Under the pieces are notes generated by a model. That model saw only the letters and a program-made list of their open reading frames with translations, had not been told where the DNA came from and ran no database searches. A program made the translations under genes and the position numbers. A stretch of 64,000 nucleotides of DNA, from assembly GCF_030052815.1 (NCBI RefSeq), contig NC_079495.1:44989504-45053503 (forward strand). The letters are read 5' to 3'. Positions 23,880 to 35,360 of this stretch are shown here, one piece after another. Position 1 is the stretch's first letter, and every line of letters begins with the position of its first letter. Source of the stretch: Hevea brasiliensis. Lineage: Eukaryota > Streptophyta > Magnoliopsida > Malpighiales > Euphorbiaceae.

Positions 23880-24581
23880 TTGCCATATGTCTTTTAATCA
23901 TATAAGATGATTAAATATAGGTTTAACACTTGGCACAATGTGATTGGGTTAATTAAACCTAGAGCCAATCAAAAGGTGACATGTGGCAAGGGTTTTAAGT
24001 GGTGACCTAGCTATATAAGGGAAATGATGAAAAGAAAAATACCTATCTGCTATTTGTTTCATTGGTACCACCCAAAGCACCTCTCCCTTTCATCTTCTTC
24101 ATCTCTCTTCAATTCAAAGAGATTTCCCAACAATCTCTTGAATTAAAAATACTAGAAATCGTTTCTAGTGTCCTGTTTATATCTGTAATCTCTCAAAAGG
24201 AAAAACTTGATTCTTTAATTTATAGAAAAAGCTTTAGAAGCTGTTCAAGGGCTGCCATAGGTGATCTTGGTGTGGACAAGCTAGAGGGACAACATCTGGT
24301 GTCCTAAAGACGCATCCCAAAGGTGCCAAACATACTACAGTGCATCAAGAGGTTAGAACACTTGTTCTCGATCTAATATAGGGTTCTAAAATTAATCTGA
24401 TTAATTCTAAAATCTTAAATGGCAAATACAGATCCAAAAACATATTAAAAGAGTTTTAATATGTTGTTTATCATTGAAATCAAATAGATAAAAATAAATC
24501 TTGCATGATGCATGTGACCCTAAGTGAAAATTTTTGAATTCAATGATATAAACTTGTGTTTTTCATGCTTTCGCTCCTTCA
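23880..24581 (+). repeat. Forward copia 5' LTR, right third
   Basis: The copia LTR resumes after the gypsy A TSD copy TAAGC (23875-23879) and ends CCTTCA at 24581. It includes the TATA-like box. A short open frame at 24062-24307 has a counterpart in the 3' LTR but no known domain. Confidence 0.92.
24011..24020 (+). promoter_or_regulatory. TATA-like box, forward copia 5' LTR
   Basis: CTATATAAGG, preceded by GTGACCTAG. The same box is found at the equivalent place in the other copia LTRs. Confidence 0.6.
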
Positions 24582-24583
24582 AT

Positions 24584-24595
24584 TGGTATCAGAGC
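24584..24595 (+). other. Primer-binding site, forward copia (initiator tRNA-Met)
   Basis: TGGTATCAGAGC two bases after the 5' LTR end. Confidence 0.92.
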
Positions 24596-24849
24596 CACTA
24601 TATTTGCCATTTAGATTATTGATTATATGATTTAATTGTGTGGTATGATCATGAGATGATAGATCCATTGCTGGTTGTAAAGAAAGGTGGTAGCTTGGTG
24701 ATGAACACCATTGTGTGCGCATGGTTTGTTCATCCCTTATGTTGCGCATGGTTTTGAGCAATATTTGTGCAATTGTTGTATGATCTAATGCTCATAATTA
24801 TGTTTATTTTATGTCTAATTAAATTTTAATTAGAGTTTTAAATCACACA

Positions 24850-25170
24850 ATTAAATTTTGATTCAAATCTGAATTTTAAAAATTGTTTGAATGTGATTCA
24901 AATCTAAATTTTTAAAGTTGATTGAATGTGATTCAAATCTGAATTTTAAAAGTTGTTTGAATATGATTAAAATCTGAATTTTAAAAGTTGTTTGAATGTG
25001 ATTCAAATCTGAATTTTTAAAGTTGTTTGAATGTAATTCAAATCTGAATTTTTTGAATTTGTTTGAATGTGATTCAAATCTGAATTTTTAAATTTGTTTG
25101 AATGTGATTCAAATATGAATTTTTAAATTTGTTTGAATCATATTCAAATCTGGATTTTTAAGTTGAATAT
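24850..25170 (+). repeat. Leader minisatellite, ~35-bp unit (forward copia)
   Basis: Eight to nine diverged copies of a unit with core GTGATTCAAATCTGAATTTT. It is the counterpart of 16700-17060. It starts about 260 bp after the primer-binding site and ends about 1.2 kb before gag. Confidence 0.88.
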
Positions 25171-26338
25171 GAGATATTCAATTTAGTTTAAGTATGTATG
25201 TTTTATTTAATTGTTAAATAGTGATATGCATGATGGATGATCATGGACTATAAAAGACCAATGTGATTGGATTTATTTCTTTTATGTTTCTTTGGGTTGT
25301 AATTTAATTAATTTATTTTAATTTATTTTGGGCATGTATTATTAAGGTTGTAATAATTTTGGATTGCAATTTTATTTATTTAGTTCTTGTAAATTCGCCT
25401 TGGTATGCTAAGGATTATTATGTAATATTGGATTGCAAGAAGATCAAGGATGTCAAGAGCATTGGTGGGACCAGTGGGAGGAATTCAATATCAAGTGTTG
25501 ATTATGTACTCTTTCAGCAACTCTTACAAAATGAATGAATGAAATGTACCTAGAAATGCCCTGATTCAATTCGTGATGGCACAGAATTGAATCCCTTAGA
25601 AAGTCCATGATCATACCATATTTACTATTTATCCATGAATGCATGAGATGTATGGGAATGTATGCAAGTATATGATATATGCATACTAAATGGTTAATGT
25701 GCAAAGTGAGGCCTTAATAGTAATTAGGACGACCATAAATTCTTCCAAACAAATGATTAAGTTGGAAATGGTATAATTAAAGTAATTATAACATGGACCC
25801 TCCATTGAGGCAATTATTTTAAGAAATTTTAAATACTTGCATAAGATGCAATTAATTTAAGAGATTTTCTTAAAAATAATTGTTAAGCATGAGATGTTGT
25901 AAATATGTAAATGGTTTGGTGGCCAATATTAGATGTACCTGAGGACATTAAAATTATTTGCATAATTACTGGCTCAATAAGATCAACTTAACTAATGCAA
26001 GATAAGTCAATAATGGATGTACCTGAGATTTTGATCATTAGGGGTTAGGTAAAGGATTGAACCTCACAAGAAATGTAATGGGCAAGGAGTTGCTCACTTA
26101 TAGTTTATTGTAATTCCAATAATGGATGTACCTGAGGATGATCAATAGAATTATAAGAATTCAATCACCTACTAGAAATCCATCCAACTAGGATTTCCTT
26201 TTTCTACTTTGGAAGTGTAGGATTAACTAAGTTAGTGGGAGGATCAATTTGATTAAAAGACCATAATCATTTAAGTTAATTACATGATACATTTACTAAT
26301 AAATCTGGTTCTTTTCTATAGTTAATTTTCTGATAATA
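25171..26338 (+). other. Forward copia leader, gag-proximal part
   Basis: AT-rich leader matching the reverse element's 15519-16690. It includes repeated GGATGTACCTGAG-like motifs (25935, 26015, 26123). No gene seen. Confidence 0.7.
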
Positions 26339-27180
26339 ATACGCACAGAACAACCACCACCATCCAATATCCTTACAAGCATACTTGATCGCAATAGGTT
26401 GACATGACCTAATCTGTCTGATTGGCTAAGAAATTTGAAACTTATCCTGAATCTAAAACATATCCTCTTGAACATATAGGATATGTTCTAGACTCAAATG
26501 TTCCTGGTCCCTTACCTCCAGAGGCCACTCAAGAGGAACGTGAAACTTTGGACAAGTGGAAGGAGCATGATATGAAAGCTAAGTGTTACATGCTTGATTC
26601 CATGAGTAATGAGTTACAGAAGCAGCATGAGAACATGCAGAGTGCGAGTGAGATCCTCCTTCACCTACTAGAGTTGTATGGTGAGCACAGCAGGAATGCT
26701 AGGTATGAGATATCTTGATAGCTGTTCCGCATGAGGATGTCTGAGGGACAGAATGTTGGGGATCATGTCCACAAGATGATTCGGCTAATTGAATAGTTGG
26801 AACATCTTAACTTTAACATGGATTTCTAACTACAAACGGATTTGATCCTTCAGTCCCTTCCTGAGTCTTTTGGCAATTTTGTGACAAATTTTTATATGAC
26901 TAAACAAGAATGCACCTTGGCTGGTTTACTCAACATGCTAGTTATTGCCCAAAAGAATATGCTAGGCAATAAAGGAAAAGAGGTAGCTTTGATTGCATCT
27001 TCTTCTACTGGAAAGTCCAACAAGAAGAAGGGCAATAAGAAAAAGAAATCTCAGATTCTTGGTCCTTCCAAGAAACTAGCTAAACAGAAAGGGAAGACTA
27101 AAGCTAATGGAGGCAAAGGAAAGTGTTTCCACTGCCATAATGATGGGTACAGAAATAGGAACTGCCCAGAGTATAGCTAA
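26339..27180 (+). pseudogene. gag: Forward copia gag (broken)
   Basis: The start codon seen in the reverse element is lost here (ACGCACAGAACAACC at 26341). The gag body is read in pieces: 26422-26718, two adjacent stops near 26717-26722, then 26842-27180. The zinc knuckle CFHCHNDGYRNRNC (about 27125) has Tyr in place of the metal-binding His. It ends at 27180 where a deletion joins gag to a point beyond the protease active site. Confidence 0.87.
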
Positions 27181-28386
27181 TAATAGAAGCTTGCACTAAT
27201 GAGATATTAGACTCCGGGTTGGCAAAAGCTCAACTATTGAAGCTTTAGCCATAGGATCTAAATCTTTATACATGTATAGACATGTTTTGTATTTAAACAA
27301 GGTTTTGCATATACCTGATACCTTTTAAGAACATCATTTCTATATCTAGTTTGACTAGAGATGGTTATGAATTTCAGTTCATAAATAATGTTTACAATAT
27401 TTATTTTGGAAATAAATATGTTGGTTTGGGTTATATGCATGATGGACTTTATTATCTAGATAATAATGTTAAATACAAATCTAATGCAAGCAATCTAAAA
27501 GAATGCAATGCCATGATGAAATCAACTCAAGTTCAAAATATATTTGGCACCTAAGGTTAGGCCATGTTGCAGAATATAGGATTGCCAAGCTGGGGAAAAT
27601 GAGGATTTTATCCTCATTGGGTTTTGGACCTACTCCAACTTGTGAATCCTGCCTTTAGGGCAAAATGACTAGATCACCCTTATTGGACAAGGACTAAGAG
27701 CTGAAAATATTTTGGAGCTAATACATAGTGATGTATGTGGTCCATTTAAGGAAATGGCTAGAGGCAGTTTTCATTACTTTATTACCTTTACTGATGATAA
27801 ATCAAGATTTGGCTATTTGTATTTGATGAAATACAAACATGAATCCTTTGAAAAGTTCAAAGAATTTAAATCTGAAGTAGAAAATCAAACAGGAAAGAGT
27901 ATTAAAGCTCTTTGATCAGATCGCGGAGGTGAATATTTGAGTACTGAATTTGATGAATACTTGAGAGAGCACGTCATTGTTTCTTAGTTGACTCCTCCAG
28001 GAACACCACAGCTGAATGGTGTATCTGAAAGGAGAAATCGTACCCTATTGGATACGGTACGCAGTATGATGAGCTATACTGATATGCCAATCTCCTTTTG
28101 GGGATTTGCATTAGAATTAGCTTTGTATATTCTGAATAGGATTCCATCAAAATCAGTTTCTTCCACACCTTATAAGATATGGCATGGAAGAAAACCAAGT
28201 CTTAAGCATGTTAAGATTTGGGATTGTCCAACTTATATCAAAAAGCTAAACACTAATAAATTGGTAATCAGATCAGAAAAGGGTCGATTTGTTAGATATC
28301 CAAAAGATAGTTTTGGATATTATTTTTATTTACCTACATCACAAAAGGTTGTGACAAGTAGAGATGCCACATTTCTTGAACAATAG
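27181..28386 (+). pseudogene. Forward copia integrase (broken)
   Basis: The DD35E residues can still be read: Asp 27730-27732, Asp 27919-27921, Glu 28027-28029, with 35 residues between the last two. Stops at 27913, near 27985 and at 28384, and frame changes near 27300-27350 and 27550-27700, break it. The protease D-T-G segment present in the reverse element is missing between 27172 and 27185. Confidence 0.87.
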
Positions 28387-29500
28387 TTTGTTCAAGAAGG
28401 AGGCAAAGGAAGGCAAATAGAGTTGGAATTGGAGAATTCTGACCAACCAACAGATCAGATGGATATAGATCCATCTAGTCAACCTACACCTATTGATGAA
28501 ACATCTACAGCTGTTCCTCATAGAACAACCAGGGTATCTGACCCACCGATGAGATATGGTTTCCTTCATTAAGAAGAATAAGAGTTGTCTACTCATGAAG
28601 AAGTAGATCATGGAGATGATCCACTTACCTATGAAGAAGCTATATCAGATATAGACTCTTCAAAATGGATTGATGCTATGAAATCCGAGATTGATTCCAT
28701 GTATAAGAATCAAGTTTGGGATCTTGTTGACCCACCTGAAGGTATTGTACCTATAGAGAACAAATGGGTTTTCAAGAAGAAAATTGTTTCTGATGGAAAG
28801 GTAGAGAGCTATAAAGCAAGGCTAGTAGCGAAAGGGCTTCGCTAAAGGCAAGGAATCGACTATGAAGAGACTTTCTTGCCTGTTGCCATGCTTAAATCAA
28901 TTAGGATTCTATTAGCAATAGCTGCATACTATGATTATGAGATTCGGCAGATGGATGTCAAAACAGCTTTTCTCAATGGATACATTGAAGAAAACATTTT
29001 CATAGAACAACCTAGGGGTTTTGAATCCCAAGATGGTTCCAAGGTATGCAAGCTAAAGCAATCCATTTATGGGTTGAAACAAGCTTCGAGGAGTTGGAAC
29101 ATCCGTTTTGATGAAGCCATTAAATCATTTGGTTTTGTCAAAAATAAGGATGAGTCATGTCTATATAAGAAGGTTAGTGATAGTGTGAGCACTTTCCTTG
29201 TCTTATATGAGGATGACATACTATTGATGGGTAATGACACAGGTATGTTGATAACTGTAAAGGTATAGTTATCAAATACATTCTCCATGAAAGACTTAGG
29301 GGAGGCAACCTATATTCTTGGGATTCGCATCTATAGAGATAGAGAGAAAAGAATAATTAGTTTATCCCAAAGTCTATACTTGGAAAAGGTGTTAAAGAGG
29401 TTTAACATGCTTAATTCCAAGAGAGGATTGTTACCAGTGAGACATGGTATCCACCTTTCTAAAGAGATGTCTCCAAAGACACCTTAAGAAAGAGACAAAA
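28387..29500 (+). pseudogene. pol: Forward copia reverse transcriptase (broken)
   Basis: Copia RT blocks QMDVKTAFLNG and QSIYGLKQASRSWN are clear. The catalytic box at 29206-29217 reads YEDD, with Glu in place of the usual Val; both Asp are kept. Stops stand near 28570, 28843, 29266 and 29485, so no full product is possible. Confidence 0.87.
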
Positions 29501-30102
29501 TGGCCAGGATTCCATATACTTCGACTATTGGAAGTTTAATGTATGTTGTGTACTAGGCCGAATATCGCATATGCTGTTAGTTTGACTAGTAGGTATCAAT
29601 CCAATCCAGGTTTGGAATACTGGATAGCTGTCAAGAACATCTTTAAGTACTTGAGAAGAACTAAAAAGATTTGTTCTTGATTTATGGAGATGGTGACTTG
29701 CAATTGGATGGTTATACTAATTCTGATTTCCAATCAGATATCGATGATAGATAGTCTACCTTTGGGTATGTGTTCATTTATAATGGAGGTACAGTCAGTT
29801 GAAAGATATCCAAACAGAGTACGACTGCAGATTCCACTATCGAGGCTGAGTATATTGCTGCATCAGATGCTGTAAAGGAAGCTTTTTGGATATAAGAAAT
29901 CCCGGTCTCACTAGAAATCAAAACACATAGAAAGGCACTACCACATTATCAAAAAAATAGTTGGATATGGCGATACAGCCATGCAGAAAATAGTATCAGC
30001 TAAAAATCCAGCAGATCCATTCACTAAGCCTTTGATAGAAGCTCAGTTAGACTGACATCTTGAAAAGATGGGTCTAAGGTATTGTAATGAATGGCTCTAG
30101 TG
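29501..30102 (+). pseudogene. Forward copia RNase H (deleted)
   Basis: The start of RNase H is seen at 29690-29890 with frame breaks. At about 29895 roughly 110 bp present in the reverse element (the HCDNNGA block) are missing; the text passes from TTTTTGGATA straight to GGTCTCACTAG. The C-terminal tail runs to about 30060. Confidence 0.82.
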
Positions 30103-30114
30103 CTAGTGGGAGAT
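30103..30114 (+). other. Polypurine tract, forward copia
   Basis: CTAGTGGGAGAT ends directly at the 3' LTR start. Confidence 0.87.
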
Positions 30115-30599
30115 TGTTAGTAGTATGCCCTAGACCATATCATTTAGCATGTATCTTGTATATATTTTATTAATAAAAGGCATTTTCACTTTTTCGTTTA
30201 CATAACATATTTATGTGTAATAGAAAAGGTCCATTGATTTTTTGTTAGAAATTCTATTCTTAAGTTGTTAAGAATATGAGTGACAGTATTTCTAGCACAA
30301 AGTATCATAAATAGGTTCATAATCGAGGATACTTCACAATAAGGACATGACTTATCCAGAAAGATTGTATTCATGTTTGTTCCCAAGTTATTTATATGAG
30401 ATATAAATAAGATGGAATGGTGAGTCTCATGCCATATGACAAACATGATAGGCACTTATACATGATAAGTAGGTCACACCAGTGACACTTATGACAAGCA
30501 CATGGAGTTTACTCTTGTCAATGTATTGTCATAAATCATATCAGTGCATATAATCTTTAGACCTGAGATAGCACAGTTATCTTGTATGTAGGTAGTTTG
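30115..30599 (+). repeat. Forward copia 3' LTR, left part
   Basis: Starts TGTTAGTAGTATGCCC and stops at GTTTG (30595-30599), the TSD of a solo gypsy LTR. It resumes at 33739. Confidence 0.92.
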
Positions 30600-33500
30600 T
30601 GTAACATCAGCTAGCCCGTACAGTCTACTGTTCAGGCGATCAATGTCAATCTGGGTAGCTAGAATGTTTGAAATTATAAATAGACTTGAATGAGGAGTTA
30701 TAAATAAACCAAATAATGCTCAAAAAATAAAGGAAAATTTTAGGAACGAAATACACTAAGGTTAAACGAGCCGAAACCCCAATGATGAGTAACCTGAAGG
30801 GGAAGTGACGGTGAAAGCCGTTAGCAACCCTAGACCTAGGGAAAACTTCATGAAAAAATTTTTGGGATCTCAGGGAAGGATTATTGGGGTTCCAATGACA
30901 ATAAAATGTTAAGAAAATATAAGGAAAATTTAATCAATTGGTACACATAATTTTGGCCCGTTAAGCCAAACGGAGGGCATTTTGGTCATTTCGTCTTTAT
31001 AGATGATTTTTGACCAACTTGTCCATTTATATAAATAAATTATATGACATAAAATATGAAAAAATATTATTAAAAATTTAATTGAAATTAAGTAGACAAG
31101 AAAATGAAAAGAAAATGGGATTTATTACTTCATGCTTATGTAAGCATGAGGTAATTAAAATGCATGGCCAATCAAAATAAAAAAACATAATTAAAATACA
31201 TTAAAATAGAGAAAAGGAGGCAGAATTCTAGAAAAAAACAACAACCATCCTCATCTTCTTCAAAACGTCCCTCAAGCCTCTCCCTCACTCCTCCATAGCC
31301 AAGCTCACCAAAAGCTTGCTTTCCCTAGTTTTCTTCCAATGAAAACCCTAAGTGTTAACACAAAAACTTGCTCTTTCATCTTGGTGAATCTTTTGGGAGC
31401 AAAAAGAAATCAAAAGGAAGAGTTCTTGCAAGCTTTGGATTAGTCCATTAGAGGTTAGTGACTAAATTTGATCTTTCTCTTTCCATTCATGTTGGAGGAG
31501 TGAAAATAAGTGTAAATTTAGAAAGAAACTTAACAAAAATCATGTGTATGCCCATCCCAAAATTTCAGCAGCCTTGAACTTGGTTGAGTTTTGTAGATTT
31601 ATGAGAATTAAAATGATATTATGGCTGCCTTTAACACTAATATATTATTTAGGATAATGAAAGGAAGGTAAATGCATGATTGGAGATATTAGGGTTAGGG
31701 TTTAAGCATGAACTTGAGACCTTGATCATGTAATGGTGAAAGTAAGTTTTAATGGTCAATTATTGACCATTTGGCTGTGTGTGAATCAGAAATGAAGTGG
31801 TTTGAGTAGTGGGAATTGAGGTTAGTGTGGCTGCCCTTGGTGACCTGCAAGACTAGGCATGAGTCCAGCAGGTTTGGGCAGCAATAACTGGAGTTGTAGA
31901 GATTCAATTGGTGCAAGGCCAATTGGACATGAAACTAGACACATAATGGCACAACTTTGGTGAAGAAACTATGCCCATAAAACCAAAACAAGTTGACCTA
32001 AAGATTGCCTTAATCCGGGTGACCTGCACTCTGCCTGGGCAAAATGACTAAATGAACAGTATTTAGTCATTTTGCCATAACTCAGTGTAGAAAGGTCCAA
32101 TTGACCTGAAATTTTACCAGCAATAAGCTGAGATATAGACCTACAGCTTTCATGAAGAAACCTAACCCAAATTATGACAATAACATATTCAAAAAGTGAC
32201 ATGCAGTCACTGCTCAAAATATTGTAGATTTGATCAGTCCAAAAAATCTGGAAAATTTGTAATCCAGCAAGTTGTGGTTTTTGGGCCATAACTTGAGCTA
32301 CAAAACTCCAAATGGAGTGATTTAAAAACAGAAATGTAACTAGACACAATAAGGAACAACTTTCATGTTGACAACTTTGCCAAATTCCCACTGTAAAAAT
32401 GACTAATAGAACAGTAAACACAAAGCTTGAAATCTGAAAATTTTGAACAATTAACATTACGCTTAGAAATGGTATTGGCAACCAATGCCAATAATTTTAG
32501 AATGCAAAATGTGGTATGTTGAGAGTATTAAAACCAATGTACCTATTGTCTATGGAAAAGTCAACATTTTTGTTGACTAATGAATTGAATAGTAACACCT
32601 AAACTTGAATTTCAAGAATTGTATAATTTAAGAGTGTAACATGCCCTAGTACACCTAGCAAGATTGGTTTGGATAGATTTGCATGCCAATAGGGTTCTGT
32701 TAGCAGTACTGCAAATGGCTTCATGCCATTCTGTGTTTTATGGCCTCATGTGCCATTCTGTGATAAAATATCCTTTGGCTATGTTGATTGAGTTATTATA
32801 CTTGGGTTTTATCCCTGATAATTATTACAGCTTATTAGCTGTTCTGTTGCACACCGGGAGACACAATGTGACTGATGGTGTGATGGTCTAAGGTACTTGG
32901 TACCCAGTATCAATTTACCCGTTTATCCAGTCTAGTGGACTAGTATGGGTTACTCAGGCAATGATAATAAATCTTACCAAATTTTAATCGAATAATACTA
33001 CAATAAATATCAGAAATTAAGTCTACCAAAGATGTAAACATACATTTTGCATATTTACTTTATTTTAGTTATTTTATTTTATATTGTCACCACTAAGCAG
33101 AATTGCTTAGCGCGTCGCTTTTGCCACACGCAGGTACTAGAGACATAGCTGGGGAGCCCAGGAGACATCAGACCAGGTGAACTTTTAGAGCTGCATACTG
33201 AGTCCAGAGTCACCTCACATCTGCAGTGCACTTGGTAGGACATTAGGACTTTGGGTGGCATTTTGTATTTTGCATTTTGTATTAGTTTTGATTGTAATTA
33301 CAAACTCTTGAACTTATGTGATAATGTAAAAATACGAAATTTCATGTTATTGAAATTTTCTATATATTATGTTGAAAAATGAAATGATGAGAAATATTCA
33401 TGAATGTGCTTCAAGTGATGATGTGAATAGAAAAATTCTGAAAATAGTGTTGAGATTTTGAGATTGAGTTGAGATGTGTGTATATTGGAGTTTTGGATTT

Positions 33501-33733
33501 GAAAATTATATTGGAAGTGTCTTTTAAACAGGTTTAGAAGAACTGTTTTTCTAATTTATAGCCGGCACTCTGCCGGATTTTCTATAAAATTTGCGAAAAA
33601 ATTCAGATTAATCAAAATTGTAGATAAATGAGTTTAAAAAGGGTAAGTTGTAATGGAAATGTGAATTGGTGCTCCAGCACACTGTGTGGCATATCTTGCT
33701 CGGCTATACTGTAGACGAGTAAGGGTTGTCACA
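30600..33733 (+). repeat. Solo Ty3/gypsy LTR, A-like (level 2)
   Basis: Starts TGTAACATC, ends GGGTTGTCACA, length 3134 bp. Flanked by GTTTG (30595-30599) and ATTTG (33734-33738), a TSD with one mismatch. It resembles the LTRs of A but is diverged. With no interior it is the product of LTR-LTR recombination. It contains the hairpin CTAAGCA/TGCTTAG at 33093-33110. No gene seen. Confidence 0.92.
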
Positions 33734-33738
33734 ATTTG

Positions 33739-35360
33739 AGTTTGATACTGCTTTCATATTTGTACTATGTATGGGTATATGGGCATGTGTTGGCTTCTAC
33801 TAGTTATATATAGAGGTAGGTGTTCATCAAGATAGAATCTGTTCCTCTAAATAAATAGGAATAAAATCCTATGTTCATTTAATTATTCTTGATGTTTCAA
33901 GTTTCTGGCCAGGACAGATAGATTTAATCAGAAAAGAGTTTCTGATGAGAAAATCTTTTTAATCAAGAACTGGAATTAAAAGAAAACATAATATTCATAG
34001 CAAATGGGATTTGACATAAAACATGACTCCAGCTCGAATTGAGATTTTGTAATAGAGAGATTCTAGTGCATGGTAACATATGATTATAGGTTCATTTAAG
34101 GTAAACGTTATTACTGATTGGGTGGCTATGGCATGCTATGCTAGGTGTTAACCATGGTCTATGAGGTGCATAAAATGATTTAGAGAAATCATTTATGGTA
34201 AGAAAGAGTTCTGATGATATTAAGAGTTGATATCATGTCTCATTGCCAATTAGTGATGAGCCTAGTAAGTCACACACATACACAAGTAATCAACAAATTA
34301 AATGTGATTTAATTAATTAATTAAAGAGTTTAATTGATTAATTAAATAGGTTTGGTTTGCAATTAGATTGCAAAGCCCCTAGCATGGCTTGAAACCAAAT
34401 CTAGGTTATTGGATGTATAGTATAAGTTAAATATATATTTAAAGTGTTTAAATATGAATTTAATTAATGAGAAATTAATTAATAGAGATTAGTTAATTAA
34501 TTTATATTTGATATAAATTGATTAGAAGAAGAGAAATAATTATTTTGGGTTGAAAACTCAAAATTAAGACATAGGGGTATTTTGATCATTTCACAGGGTG
34601 ACATGTGGCACCATGAGATGGTGACACATGGCACTACACATAAGCTTGTCATATGTTTTTTAATCATGTAAGATGATTAAAGTTATGATTAAATATAGGT
34701 TTAACACTTGGCACAATGTGATTGGGTCAATTAAATCTAGAGCCAATCAGAAGGTGACATGTGGCAGGAGTTTTAAGTGGTGACCTAGCTATATAAGGGA
34801 AAGGATGAAAAGAAAAATACGTAGCTGCTATTTGTTTCATTGGTGCCGTCCCAAAGCACCTCTCCCTTTCATCTTCTTCATCTCTCATCAATTCAAAGAG
34901 ATTTCCCAACAATCTCTTGAATTAAAAATACTAGAAATCGTTTATAGTGTCCTATTTACATCTGTAATCTCTAAAAAGGCAAAACTTGATTTTCTAATTC
35001 ATAGAAAAAGCTTTAGAAGCTGTTCAAGGGCTGCCATAGGTGATCTTAGTGTGGACAAGCTAGAGGGACAACATCTGGTGTCCTAAAGACGCATCCCAAA
35101 GGTGCCAAACACACTGCAGTACATCAAGAGGTTAGTGCACTTGTCATTGAACTAATCTAGGGTTCTAAAATTAATCTGATTAATCCTAAAATCTTAAATG
35201 GCAAATACAAATCCAAAAACATATTAAAAGAGTTTTAATATGTTGTTTATCATTGAAATCAAATAGATAAAAATAAATCTTGCATGATGCATGTGACCCT
35301 AGGTGAAAATTTTTGAATTCAATGATATAAACTTGTGTTTTTCATGCTTCCGCTGCTTCA
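33739..35360 (+). repeat. Forward copia 3' LTR, right part
   Basis: Resumes in phase with the left part (AGTTTGATACTGC) and ends CTGCTTCA at 35360, then the TSD GTATG. A TATA-like box CTATATAAGG lies at 34789-34798. The open frame at 34805-35086 has no known domain. Confidence 0.92.
34789..34798 (+). promoter_or_regulatory. TATA-like box, forward copia 3' LTR
   Basis: CTATATAAGG at the shared LTR position. Confidence 0.55.

Larger units (their letters stand above)
1414..35360 (+). mobile_element. Ty1/copia element, forward (level 1)
   Basis: A copia element bounded by TGTTAG...CTTCA LTRs and a perfect 5-bp TSD GTATG (1409-1413 and 35361-35365). It sits in the 5' LTR of gypsy B. The 5' LTR is 1414-2823 plus 23880-24581 (about 2.11 kb), split by gypsy A. 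The interior is 24582-30114 (about 5.5 kb). The 3' LTR is 30115-30599 plus 33739-35360 (about 2.11 kb), split by a solo gypsy LTR. Domain order gag, integrase, RT, RNase H is the copia order. Many stops and two internal deletions make it non-functional. The gag resembles the UBN2-type gag of plant copia elements; clade not assigned with confidence. Confidence 0.93.

Noticed and set aside
24062..24307. 81-codon open frame after the TATA-like box of the copia LTR (also 34805-35086)
   Set aside because: It lies in the LTR leader, is not in frame with gag and crosses the expected transcript start; no domain seen.
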